In this document: in pieces, positions 47,569-60,047 of the stretch
Numbering within the stretch: the first letter of the stretch is position 1
Layout of the letters: the number at the start of each line of letters is the position of its first letter
From: Botrytis cinerea B05.10
Taxonomy: Eukaryota; Ascomycota; Leotiomycetes; Helotiales; Sclerotiniaceae
Reading direction: 5' to 3'
Length of the DNA: 64,000 nt
NCBI RefSeq assembly: GCF_000143535.2
Contig: NC_037311.1
Location: 124,001-188,000, forward strand
The notes under the pieces: generated by a model
Databases searched by the model: none
Seen by the model: the letters and a program-made list of their open reading frames with translations, nothing else
Told to the model about the DNA's origin: nothing
Position numbers and translations under genes: made by a program

Positions 47569-48769
47569 GAATCATTATGCATCATGGATCTTCATAATCG
47601 GATCTTGTGAGAACTCTAATGGTTCGGAAAAAAAAAGTACAGTAGTTGAGGTTTATCTTTTCAGGTGTGGGACAAGAGGAGCGTTAGAAGTTTTGGAGCA
47701 ATGGAGCGATGGATTGATAGATAGATTGTGGGTTTAAGGTTTTTGCATTTCGCTTTCCGTATTTTGTCTGTCATTACAGAATTCTTTTTGTCTATTCGAA
47801 GCATAGCTATTTTCTCTCGCGTTACTTTGTTTCATTATTGATTTTGTTCCAGATTTATCGCAATGTTTAGCGCGAATCACATGCACGTACAATACAATCA
47901 GTGAATTATTCTTTTCAACCGAACCTCTGATCTAAAGGAGATTCAACGTACTCGATACTTTCATAGTTTGAGGGGAATAAACACGTGTTCGAATGGGTTT
48001 GGTGTAAGTCAGGGATTTCTATTGAAGGAAGGCGAGAGCAGATTTTATATTTCTGAAGCTTTGATTCACTGCATCGGCACAAGTATCAAAGTATCATTTT
48101 ATGTTGTTTTTATTTTTTATATCATTCATATCACTCTGTTAAGAAGATAACAATCATACCTCTCTCTCTCTCTCTCTCTCCCTCTCTCTATGCGTCATGA
48201 AAAGCCACCCCTTTTTAACTACACAACTAGCCAGCCAAAGCAAGCTATCACTGTTAACCCAAAAATGCCCCCCTTCGAGGCTTGGCCGGTTCTCGCATGC
48301 CCATTTTCGCCCCACACAGCACCACCCACCAGAAAAGAAGCAAAGATAGCCACCTCCACCATAAATCCATCCATTGCATTGTGAATATAAACCCAAATGT
48401 ATGTATGCGATTACCTCAATCCTCATCTATCTCTGTTTTGTGTAAACTTGGACGCGTACCGAGACTTAGACACAATAGCAAACCCAAACCAAAGCCGTTT
48501 CGACGCTTGATCCATTAATTCATGCATGAGATGACGAGGAAATGAATCAAATCGTAAAATAATACATCGTAAGGAAAGTCGAAATTTGAAACCCAGTCCC
48601 GTGAAAAACGCCTTGAATCCATAAAGTAACCATCCCATGAAAGTAAACACCGCATGTATGCTACCAGCCCGCCCCCTATGCCATTTCTATATTTTCCATC
48701 GCTAGTCATAAACCCTATATGACTTTTTGTGTGATTGCAAATGCCGCAAATGACCAACCATTCCACCAA
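47569..48769. other. Convergent intergenic region with (TC)n repeat
   Basis: 1.2 kb between the stops of the secreted protein and the KDM5-like gene. A TC microsatellite lies at 48159-48189. No gene is visible. Confidence 0.6.
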
Positions 48770-51700
48770 TCAAGGTGCATCGAAGAACAACTCGATATTA
48801 TTATTTTCCACATCCCATTTCGTCGCATCGGCTGAATCTTTATCGTCATCTATTGGCTTCCTATCAATCGATATTGACTCCTTATTCCCAATCGGCTCCT
48901 CATCTCCACTGACATTCGTAAGTTGTTCAAACATTCTATCCCCCAGAAGTTTGTCTTCACCAGCGGTGACACCGAGAGGAGTGTGACCAACACCACTAAC
49001 ACCCATTGTAAAGTTATCTCTCATTGGACTGTGGAGTGAAACAGAAGGATCCATCCTTGACAATCCCGCCTCACTGAAAATATTCGGTTGTTGAGGAGAT
49101 GCGTGACTGAATGTAGGGGTACCGTTTGCATTCAAATAAGCGTGTGGTGCGAAAGCTGGAGAGGGATTCGCCGAAGACGCCATGCTGGTATATGGATCGT
49201 GGCCATAAGATGCATAAGGATGCGCATGATCGTGACCACTTGGAAGCCCGCTCAAAATTGGACCATGTGAACCCATACTTGCCATGCTTGGTCCAGAACT
49301 AGTTCCAAAACTGTGAGTAGTAGGGGTTCCAGGCTGTGATCTTCCTGGAGCAGGTTGCAAAGGCATTGGTCGACTTCCACTAGGCTCACTACTCTTTCTT
49401 TTGAAATTATGAGGTTTGGTTCTCAAATTTTGTGGTAAAGCTTCGGGGTCATTGACACCATGTTGTGCCATCAACTTTTGAAGTTTTGTTGGTCGAGGCT
49501 TTCGTGTTGATTTTGAAGATTCAAGTACTGGTGGAGGATCTGGCGCAACTGGTGACCATTTGTGAAGTTCTTGTCTGAAGAAATTGGTTTCATAGGCAAG
49601 TAAGATTTCTGAACCTTCAATCTTTCGCAAATAGAATCGTTGTGTTTCGGACTCATCTGCTGTTGACATGACTGGATTGCAGTAGGGCGCAATATGATTT
49701 CGAAATTCCTGGGCATTGTTTATGATTGATTCGAGAATAGCCTCTTCATCTGGTTGGAATGGTAATGTCGGAATCTTATCTTGCCATGTTTGTAGATCTT
49801 CGAGCTTTGGTCTAGCAGCATCGCGAGGGATCTTGACACGCCAATCACAAATTGGACAAGTATACTTATCATCATCCTTAACTTTACCACGAGCAATCTT
49901 TAGGCATTTACCATGGTACCTATTATTAATTAGCAAGACCTTGGTGTCAAGGGATGAACAACTGACCATTCATGACAAAGCTCACACTCAATCATCATAC
50001 CAGCTTCAATTCTTCGACAAATACAGAATACCTCCCGAAATCTTGGATCCTCCCAACTGTGTAATTTATCGTTTGAAGGAGAAGGTTCGCGCGATAATGG
50101 TTCAGCCGGAAGTCGTGGTTTATCCTGACTGATATCAAAGCAATCCACATTTCGTTCCATAACATACTCCATATGTTGTTTGAGGATATGTAGAGGGGCA
50201 TTTGCCTTGCCAAAAAGTTTCTTTCCTTCTCGCATCCAATCCTCATGTCGCTTGATTTCTTTTTCCAAATCAAGAGTGCCGCTTGGTTTACTACCCAATC
50301 CCTGAAGTTCCTTTTGCAGAAGAGCGACCTCTGCATAGGCGGGACGTTTCATAAAATCGGGATCCCTACAACGGTCATATAACGAAACGATTTGTTTATG
50401 AACTTCTCGATGCTTGTTCAGGATTTGATCAACCTTAGCTAACGTTTCTTGTGATACAGGTAACGACGCAGCTTGAGCCTGTTGAGACAAAGCTTCCAAT
50501 TGTGGATAGTGAACTGTCTCTGCGCCAATAACTTCTTTGGCTTTTATTTCCCAATTCATACCAGCGATTTTCTGTTCCTTGTAATAGCTCAAGTAATCGT
50601 TATAGTCTGATACTTGAAGTTTTGTAGCTTCGTCGATGATATCGCTGACTTCCTTTAGAGAGAGAAAAATTCCGCGATTATCACGGGCTCGGTCGTTCCA
50701 TTTCATTTGCTGAACTTCCTTCTCGAGCTTGTCAATCTCGACCATGTCGACATTGAATCCTCGTCCAACTTCCAAAAGTTCTTCGAACTCAGTCGTACGC
50801 CGCGAGCTTGGGTGGGCTAAAGCGGCTCTGGCATCGGTCTGGAACTTCGTGATGGCATCCGCTCGCTCTCGCAGTTGATCAACCTCTGGGCAATGAAAGC
50901 CAATTCTATCCGCATCTTTCAGCAACTTGACAACGTTTTCGAATTTCCTTAATTCACGGTCTCTTTCTTCCATTTCTGCAGCTCTACTGCCTTTGCGCCA
51001 GGCCTTTTCGTTCTTTCGTCGGTTTTGCTGTTTTCGAACGGTGTAGTTTGTTGCTTCTTCCACCCATTCGTTACAACGATCAACAAATTTCTTGAGCGAA
51101 GGGAGGGATGGTAAATCATACGGAATGCGCTCTCCTTCATTCAAAAGAGCCCGCAAAGTTTTCAGTGATGGAGTTGCATCTTCTTCGAGAAACTTTTCCA
51201 CTTTCTCCTCCCAGATTTCAGGCAACCCTGCTTTATCAGCGACCTTTTGGTGCATGGTTGAAATTGCTTCTTCTGTACGACGGTAATGAAGAGTATGGTC
51301 AGCACCCGCAAGTCTTTCTGCTTCGGTGGCATCGCAACATTCGTAAGCCCCTGCATGGAGAAGACACAACACCTTGCCACTCTTGTTGCACTTGAATCTG
51401 GAGATATACGCATAAGCTTTGCAGTGTGTGCATTGATACTCTTCCTCCGGTACATCATCTTCATCGATCTGGAATCCAATATGACACCTAGGACCAGCAC
51501 CTTCAATGACATCGGTGATGACACAAGTATGACCATCTTCCTTGTGTTTTTCAATGAAATCTTTTCTTTGTGAAACCTCTCTATCACGGAGTCGTCCAAG
51601 GGCAGGGGCTAGCCATTTGGCGGTCTGAATGGTGACACCACCAGTTGCCGCACCTTCAGCTGCAGTCCACAAGAGTTCATCATGGGAAAAGCATGGCTGT

Positions 51701-54435
51701 CGTCTGAATTGTTGGAGTCGTTCAACTCCAGAACCGCCGAATGGTTCCCAGTCAGTGGGTGCGAAATTGACGGCTTCATTGAAATTGAAACCATGATTGA
51801 ATCCCGCATGATATGCTTGGGGGAAGGTGATGACGAATTGGCCAGCTCTTTGATCCAATGCATACACTCTGACACCTGCTTTCTTCAATTGTTCTGGGGT
51901 TAATAGAGTGACCAATTGAAACAATAAATCAGGTTGTGTTTCAAATAATTCGGGCACAGCTTCTCGCATGGCGTCTTCGAATTTCTCGGCATCTTCTCCT
52001 GGAATTCCGTACCAGGTCTTTGTGGATCCAAAATGTTGATAGTTTGCGGAATATGCGTAGTGGTCCTCATTGTGCCAGCAAAAAGTCGAAAAGATCATTC
52101 CAACGTACAGCCATGGTACGGTCATACCGGAGATATCTGATTTGATATGTCGGAATAGGGATTCTCCATGAAGTGGCATATTCGTTAAATTCCAGGGGTC
52201 GGTAGAGTAAGGATTTTGTGGGTGTCTCTCTAGAGTTGGGAATCCACTTCCGTGTGTAGTTGAATGGATATCAGCACCGTATTCAACCTCAACAGTCTCT
52301 TCCAGGCTTGCAACCAATCTCCAGAATTCTCTTTCGATGTCATCTTCCGTAACTGGTCGAGGACAATTGAGAACGGGATCAAATGGCATTTTGTTTTGAA
52401 AATATCCTTCCTTGAAGTCTGCTGCCTTTTCTTGAAACTGCTTTAGTGAGTAGATTCCACCTTCCTCAAATCCAAATTGACCATCTCCGACTAAGCATCT
52501 AGGGCAATGCCAATCAAAATCTGGTTTATGGGTAACGGGAGGATCAAGACATTGCATGTGATGGCCATAATCGCATGATTCACAAATCAGGATTTTATCA
52601 GCATCGTCACCCTTGCCGCAAGTCTCACATTTCTGATCTGAATCTAAGTATGTGTCCGAACAAATGGTAGAGGAGATAGAGGATAAAGAAGAATCACTAC
52701 TGACCTCCCCAGGTGTTGAGGATCCACGTTCCCCTGGATTCCTAGGTGGTGTTGGTCGAAATTGGGTCATATGTGATCCAGCCACAGTTGGTACAGCATC
52801 TGCAGGGATATTGTTAGCCGGGAACCTTGACCACCAATGGTACATCAAGATTTCTGATTTAAGCCTTGAATTGTTGCAATGGTGCATCTGCTCGATGCAT
52901 GATGAATATGAAAAATGCAACTTTACCTTTCTTAAGTCGTTTGCTACGTCTTCCACCATTCTCTGAATCTTCCGGTGCTTGACTTCCTTTACCCGAATCC
53001 AAACTTTCATGGCTCAATTGTCTCTTGAGGAGTGGATTCGAGGTAAACCCATTCAATACCGGAGCTGAACTCAGCGCAGATGGTTTATACTCGGGGGTGT
53101 TCTTAGCTGATGAAATCGGACTATCAAATGGTCTTCTTGGCGTCGGTGTAAAATTGGCGCTTGACTCTCGCTCACGGCGATTATTATTGACCGGTGTAAA
53201 TGATGAAGGTGTAGAATTGACGGCTGTAAAACCGCCAGCATTCACCGGAGTGAAACCAGATGTAGCTTGTGGTTTTGGTACAACCGGAGCATCTAACATC
53301 GGAATATTCTTCATGCTCTTTTCGAATTCCTCCTTCATTACACTTGTGTTCAAAGCATCCGATGCGCGCATCGCTGGAGATTCACCCCTCAGACTCGATG
53401 GTGTATGTTGTACTGATCTCTTCATCGGCGAGTTTGCAGGAGATGGTGTGAGTGGCCCTCCGTATTCATATTCTAGTTGTTGATGTACTCCTGGTTTGGC
53501 CAATCGTAGGTATTCCTCATAAGGATGCAACCATCTTTGATATGAATTTTTCAATGACGTCGATAACGAGGACATTATCTTTCCACTGTATCCCAAATCT
53601 CTCCCGATCTCAGCCCATTTCTTAAGCTTGCAGACTTTCTCAAATCCGCCTCTGGTATCAACGGCCTTCTTGAGTTTGTACAAGTCGAGCGGTCGTTTAT
53701 CGACACTAGGGAACCGATTGAGATTTGTGCCATGTTGTTTATGGAATTTAGCAAGCTGATCGAGATACGTAAGATTCGCTCGTGTGCCTAAACATCGTTA
53801 GCAGTGGAAATGGGCGGTGTTTATAGGATTGAGTCAGAGATGGAGGTTGCGGTGGAACTTACTGCCTTCGACTGAGTTTAATTCTTGTTTGCGCGTGCGG
53901 AAGTGAAAACGCTATGAATCATTAGAATAGATTTGTATGTAAATTTATGTTGTGATCAAATGGTAGAAGTCGCAGATTCGCAAGGTAATTGTGTGGTTGC
54001 GATTGGCATGAATAAGTGGTGAAAACGTACCTCGGTGTCGATCGCAAACTCTGGTTTCCAGGAATCTGGTGGAATGACTTTACATATCCCAAAATTTTGA
54101 GCTTCGGGCGCAATACTTCGAATGTATGCGTAGGGATCTTTGAATTCTTCTGCCGTTGGTCTGTAGGTTGGCGCTTCTTCTAAACCGTGAGGACGCATCT
54201 TTTTTGGATTTTCTCGGCTGGCCGTCGGCTGTCCCCTCCTCTCTACGCTGGTTAAATCCAAAGGCGGAGAGATCATGGCACTCAACGCTGTGGGCGCTGC
54301 CGCTGGATTGGAGGCATTGCCATTTCCATTTGATTTGCCTCGATTGGAGTTTGAGTTGCCGTTGGGTGTGCCGATGGAGGGTGAGGCTCTCATGGCAGAG
54401 CTCGAAGCCGTTGCATTCATGGGTACCTGAACCAT
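48770..54435 (-). CDS. KDM5/JARID1-type histone H3K4 demethylase
   Basis: A nuclear chromatin regulator that removes methyl groups from H3K4 using Fe(II) and 2-oxoglutarate. Five exons (54435-54031, 53911-53863, 53787-52927, 52799-49967, 49919-48770) give 1,765 residues. Domains in order: JmjN (about 88-128, [13 protein letters not shown]), ARID (about 150-255, [13 protein letters not shown]), PHD1 (about 494-541, [19 protein letters not shown]), JmjC (about 640-800, with iron ligands in [13 protein letters not shown]681 and E683, and [12 protein letters not shown]), C5HC2 zinc finger (CHIGFQ and CTHCKAYAY), PLU-1-like helical region, and PHD2 (about 1365-1415, [20 protein letters not shown]) split by the last intron. 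The final 300 residues are Pro/Ser/His-rich and disordered. The full domain set suggests an active enzyme. Confidence 0.95.
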
Positions 54436-54883
54436 ATTGGCGATTTAATCCACCAAAGGGGTAGGCAGGCAGGTGCAGTGATCGTAGGTAGATATTGATC
54501 GCGAAAATGAAGACGAAGGTTAAATTATCGACATCGAATTAGAATCGGTGGTGGAAATGATACTGGTGTGCCAATCGTTGTGATCGTTACGTTGTGTGAA
54601 GGAAACTGGGAAGATCGTTGGCCTCGTCCTGGGCTGGTGAGGCAGAGGGAAGGAAAGAAAGCGTCAAATGATAGTACGGTGTAGTTTGTGATGTCTTGTT
54701 GCCGATGTCAAACTAATCAATGCAAACGCATATCAAGGACCTAAGGTTAATAGACTCAGTTAGTTTGGCTGGACATCAAGTAATAAAGGATTATCACTTC
54801 TTCATTGCCCTCGTGTGGTTATCAAAGGGCGAAATGAATTTGACGTGAACGAAGGTGGTAGGCAGAGAGGTAGGTGGGTTTGG

Positions 54884-54922
54884 GGTAGGTAGGTAGGTAG
54901 GTAGGTAGGTAGGTAGGTAGGT
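54884..54922. repeat. (GGTA)n microsatellite
   Basis: About nine tetranucleotide copies, 450 bp upstream of the KDM5-like start. Confidence 0.95.
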
Positions 54923-55030
54923 GCCTCGTGAAGGTCGTATTAATTACCTTGGTAGGAAGAATGTGATGATTGGCATATGAGTGAGAGAATGAGATTGTGT
55001 GAGGTTGGCCTGTCGTTCGAGTAATGGAGT

Positions 55031-55095
55031 ATGGTGGGTGTGGGTGTGGGTGTGGATGGTGGATGGTGGATGTGATATTGTGATATTGTGATATT
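55031..55095. repeat. GGTGTG, GGATGGT and TGATATT short repeats
   Basis: Three adjacent simple-repeat types in 65 bp. Confidence 0.85.
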
Positions 55096-55496
55096 GATGC
55101 GGAGGATTTTAGAACGGTGGAGGGCGGATAGAGAACCTACGACTTCTCTCCAGATCCGGTTAAGCCGCTAAGGAAACCCTTAACACATATCCCGTCCGTA
55201 CGCAGGTAGGTATCGTACCGGTCCCTAGGTATATGGAATGGGATTTTGAGAAATGTGGAGAAGACGAAGGGCTACGGCACAGGAGGTGGGTGGCTCTTGG
55301 AAAGAGTGGTGGATGTTGAGGGGAATTGATATGACAGAGGTGGAAAATAGATTCACGCTCTCTTGTACCGTGCAATGGGCCAAGTGCCATGGGAGGTGAG
55401 TGAGGACCTTCTCGATACGAACTGGTTTTGGTTCCTGTTTCTCTTAGTCTCAAGCACGATATCAATTATCCTTGCATCTGTGTGTGAGCATGAGCG

Positions 55497-55578
55497 TGGG
55501 CGTGGGCGTGGGCGTGGGCGTGAGGGTGCGGATGTGGATGTGGATGTGGATATGGATGTGGATGTGGATGTGGACGAG
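55497..55578. repeat. GTGGGC then GTGGAT hexanucleotide repeat
   Basis: Strand-asymmetric G-rich hexanucleotides, first GTGGGC then GTGGAT, with single interruptions. Confidence 0.92.
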
Positions 55579-56070
55579 GAGAGCAGAGATGGAAGAAAAA
55601 ATTGATAGTATTTGATTAGAATGTTGGTACAAATAAATCCTCTCCCACACATATCAATCTCGCCATCATTTCCATCCCTCTCCTCATTTTCTCCCGTCCG
55701 TCGTACATTCACTCGCATATTGACCTTCACATTGACATTCCCCCGTTCTCCCGTCCGCATCACTTTATTACCCACCTGCTAATTCGAAGCTTTCCTTATG
55801 CGATTTATATTGCATGGGGCGATGTTGCAACCTCAGGCTCGATGTCGTTTGGCCCACCAATGAAAATCGTTTGACGTTGATAAATGACGAAAAGAGCTTA
55901 GCGGGGGAAGCTTATGATATCAAAATTCATAAAAGATGTGTTAGATTTATACCAGGATGAATCGGTCAGTGGCTTCCAGCTTTTTCACGAGTGGGTGGAG
56001 GGAGTGGAGTGAAGCAAAGTTAATCTTCTAGATTTCGGGATCCCGCGCTGAGAGAGGATTGTGTGTGATT

Positions 56071-56098
56071 GATGGGGGATGGGGGATGGGGGATGGGT
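56071..56098. repeat. (GATGGGG)n repeat
   Basis: Three to four G-rich heptanucleotide copies, followed at 56241-56260 by four GATCT copies. Confidence 0.88.
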
Positions 56099-56404
56099 GA
56101 ATGGTTGGTAAGTACTGGTGAGTGGTTGGTAAGGAGCGGACAACAAGACTACTGGTGACTCGAGATTGAATGAATAAGTGACTGCTTGCTTGCTTGGATG
56201 AATAATTGACTGACTCACCAACTGCCTGATCTAAAGGTGTGATCTGATCTGATCTGATCTACCTGCCCTTGCCTTATCAATCCTTAGGCCCTTCCCACCC
56301 AGACACCTAGCGATAAGTGCTCTTCCCGTCTGTGTGAAGTCCATTTATGCAAGCTTCCAATACACACTAGGTACCTACCCCGAGTCTTTTTGGTGTACGT
56401 CGTT

Positions 56405-56512
56405 GTACTGTATTGTATGCTATGTATGTATTCTATATATTGTATTCTATATATGGTATCCTATATATTGTATTTTATATATTGTACTCTGTATATTGTA
56501 CTCTACATAATC
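56405..56512. repeat. TATA-rich 16-bp degenerate repeat
   Basis: About six imperfect copies of a roughly 15-bp unit TTGTATTCTATATA upstream of SLX1. Confidence 0.85.
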
Positions 56513-56922
56513 TGCATACCTCCCTAGGTGCTTTGATTAGATTCTCATAAGTTGTCGGAAAGCTATTCAAGCAAGTAAGTTCTGGTCTGGGATAAATGTC
56601 TAATTTAACCAACATCTTATTGTTGGCTACTAACTAGTATTTACTATATGGAAATCTCACGTACGAAGGATACTATTGATTCATTAATTGGATGACCTTC
56701 TTCAATGCATGCCATGCAATCCCATCCCATCATGATTTTCATCCGATATTGATACATGTTCCCAAATGTGCGGTTCCGGCGCTTTTCCCGTGCCATTTGA
56801 TGTTCAAGGGTTGATGCTGGCTTGGGGTTTGTTTGTTTCTTGATTACCAGTACGACACACCATACATCAATAAAATGCATCAAACACAGAAATCCAACAA
56901 GGACATCTAGAGTATATCTTCA

Positions 56923-58561
56923 ATGCTTCGTCAACAAATGCCCATCGATCGCCCAATTCCTTCATTTTATGGTTGCTACCTTCTGCGTTCAACCATTCGA
57001 CATAGTGCTTTATATGTTGGTTCCACTCCCAATCCAGGTAAGCTCTTTGCGAAATCCACCATCCATGACCACACACAATAACATACCAAGAGTGAGTGAG
57101 CTTACATTTTCTGACACTTCAACCCATGGAAAAAATAGTCAGACGACTCCGGCAGCATAATGGATTGGTAAAGGGTGGTGCCGTGAGAACAAGTCGAGGT
57201 AATTTGAGACCGTGGGAAATGGCGTGTATCGTTACCGGGTTTCCTACTTCCATTGCCGCTCTACAATTTGAGTAAGTTTCACGAGATCTCCCAAGATGGA
57301 TGTCATGATATGTTCACGTGAGATTTCTGTTTCGGGACTTGGGACATCTTGATATATATATATATGTATATATATGTATATATATGTATATATATGTATA
57401 TATATGTATATACATACCCCTTCATCAAATTACCTTGCTTAACCTTCCTTCCTGCACGTATGGCATCCCTTCATTCAACTATACTCACCATGGTTCTCCT
57501 CAATCCCCCCCTTCACCTAACTGACCTCCAGCAGATGGGCCTGGCAAAATCCACACATAACTCTTCACATCCCACCATCGTCACGAATTTCACATGCAAC
57601 TCAAAAGAAACGATCAGGACATCCAAAAAGACCTCGACATACCCTGCAATCACTCTTATCAAATCTACATATTTTACTTACTGTTCCATCATTTTCACGA
57701 TGGCCATTAGAAATAAAATTCTTTGCACCAGACGTCCATAGAGCTTGGCTTAAATGGTCGAAAGCCGCCACCGGATCTCTGAGGGATACTTTGCCTATCA
57801 TCACCGATTTTCCCCCAGCGGAATCACAAGTGAATGATGAGGATGGGGAGATAACAGACCGACCCTATGGAATTGAAGCTTTGAACGTAGCCTATGAGGA
57901 CACCAAATCGCATTTGGAGAAGGGGGAACGAATATTTCACTCGGAGATGAAAGAATCTTGCAACATTTGCAACCAAGACCTTCAACACAACTCGGGTCTC
58001 TACACCATTTGTCCGAATATCAATTGTCATTCTATCACTCACATGACATGCTTGAGTCAACATTTTCTTCGGGCCGAGAAGAATGAGCAATCGGGTGAAG
58101 AATTGATTCCTGTTCAAGGGATGTGTCCTGGCTGTCGGATGGACATTCGATGGAACGATGTGGTGAAAGAATTATCTCTTCGGATGAGAGGTCAAAAGGT
58201 TGTGGAGAAATTGTTGGGAGCGAAAAGAGTAAAGAAGGGAAAGGGCATTGCAACGTCTCAGGAAGTTGTGGAATCTGAGGGTGACGAGGAGGAAGAAGAG
58301 GAGGAGGAGAAGGAACAAGAATTGGTGGACTACTTTGACGCAGATGAATTCCATGCACGAAATGTCGCCCAAGAGGAAAATGGTTTCGTGGATTATCTCG
58401 ATGACGACGACTCCGATGCTGTGTCTAATATCAGTATGGAAAGCAGCAAATCACCAAAGCGAAAGAGGACAATCGGCCCTTTTAGCAAAGCAAAGCTTAT
58501 TGCTGTTATTGAGGACAGCGATGTGGATGAAGAGATTGAAGGAGAAGAATTGGAGCGATGA
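56923..58561 (+). CDS. SLX1: Structure-specific endonuclease subunit SLX1
   Basis: Catalytic subunit of the Slx1-Slx4 nuclease that cuts branched DNA such as flaps and Holliday junctions in the nucleus. Three exons (56923-57037, 57139-57271, 57535-58561) give 424 residues; a second in-frame ATG at 56938 would remove five and may be the real start. The GIY-YIG domain reads [10 protein letters not shown] and [20 protein letters not shown], ending with QFEWAWQNP, whose Glu is the metal-binding residue. The RING-like zinc finger [23 protein letters not shown] and CPGCRMD follows near residue 235. The C-terminus is acidic (EEEEEEEK run) with DYFDADEF repeats. Intron 2 (263 bp) contains a TATATATG microsatellite. 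Confidence 0.94.
57349..57414. repeat. (TATATATG)n microsatellite in SLX1 intron 2
   Basis: About seven 8-bp copies in the middle of the unusually long second intron. Confidence 0.95.
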
Positions 58562-60047
58562 AGGGATGAAGGGATTTGGATAGGGTTTCGTTTATCTCTG
58601 GAATAATCCACTTTGATACATGATAGCCAATTCTTCGGTGTAGTACGTTGATGAGATTGAAATTGAAATTGAAATTGACATTGACATTGATGTGCACGTG
58701 AATTGACTGGATTCGACCATCGAGATATAGCCAGTAGATAGCGAAAAACAAAGGAATCACGATGTGCGGATGAGAGAATAGGAATTGGGGACTAGACATG
58801 TCGTAGGTTCTTGGATGCGGCAGATTGAAAGGAGAAGTAGAAGACTCTTCCTTCCATACTGCGATCATCTGTGTGTTCGATATCGGATGTCTAGCGTCTT
58901 ATTATTATATCTCATGCGGCGGTGAATCAATTCCATGTTGAAGGTGGTGTTATCTATGAGGTATTATTGATCAAGTATTATCTATGAGGTATAATTGACC
59001 AAGTATCATCTACCAGGTACCATTCACTCTCCGTTCTCCGTAATCCCATCGGCCAACGACGACTTTTCTTTTGTTCTCGGCGTCTCAAGAGTCTCCATTT
59101 CTCACCCCACAGCCACATCGATCCTGACCCTCGACTTGCGATCCCCTTGTGCGATGGACAAATAGATGGACGGAATGGAGGTGTGCATGTCGTGTCGTGT
59201 CGCATGTAGGTTCATCCCCCGAGGTCAAACCTAATGATGGACGGCCAAGCATTCCGGCTTCTTTTCTCATCCGTCGTGTTACCGCATGCATGGGCGTTAT
59301 TTTTTGACACATCGTCATCGAGAGGATTCTTCCCACTCCCGTGTGCAAAGTTGACAATTGCCGATGGATTGCGTCTCTTATCTTTGACCTTGGATCTTTG
59401 GTCGCTCTCGTGCCAAACCCTATCCAAGTACCTATCCGAGGAAGGAACCATCATCCTCCCCTCATCTCCGCATCTCCACACTTTTCTTTCTCCCTTACCC
59501 CGCTGTTCACCAATTTTCCGGGAAGTTTCCTGCACCCCATCCTTTGTGCATTCATCATTAGTAATAGACTCAACACACCATCCACCCATTGAATTCCACC
59601 GCCCCCCCATCCACCATCGACCATCGACCATCCACCCATTGAATTCGTCGCGTTCCAGTTCAATCCAAAGGAAGATCGTCGGCACTGGATCGTACACTCA
59701 CTCTGCACATTCCAAGAATGGATGCATTCTCTTCTCTCTCTGTCCAATGAGGCTTCGATTCCTCCAAGATGTCACTCTGCCCTTCTCCACTTTATCATTC
59801 TCCGACTCGTATATTACGCATCGGCCTTGATGTAGCTAGCCATGACCATGACCATGACCATAACCATGACCATAACCACAACCATATCCATCATCACGAC
59901 CCCAGCCAGGAACCAGAATCGAGATGGCAGAGCCGGTATCCATAACCAAGAACCGTAGGTGAGCTTTCCCCCAAAGGTACAAATACACTCATTTCGCAGT
60001 CACGGATCCCGTTCTTCCTCTCATCCTCTCCATCTCTTTTCTTCACC
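58562..60047. other. Intergenic region, SLX1 to carboxylesterase
   Basis: 1.5 kb without a supportable gene. It includes AAATTG repeats at 58653-58693, duplicated CCATCCACCCATTGAATTC segments near 59577-59645, and a CCATGA/CCATAA hexanucleotide repeat at 59842-59890. Open frames of up to 198 codons (59234-59830) are low-complexity and unsupported. Confidence 0.55.

Larger units (their letters stand above)
54436..56922. other. Microsatellite-rich divergent region KDM5 / SLX1
   Basis: 2.5 kb holding the promoters of both genes. No gene is visible, but at least six simple repeats occur in succession (listed separately). Confidence 0.6.

Noticed and set aside
59234..59830. 198-codon open frame upstream of the carboxylesterase
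   Set aside because: Low-complexity Ser/His/Pro content from CA/TC-rich repeats, an overlapping 161-codon frame on the other strand, and no family resemblance.
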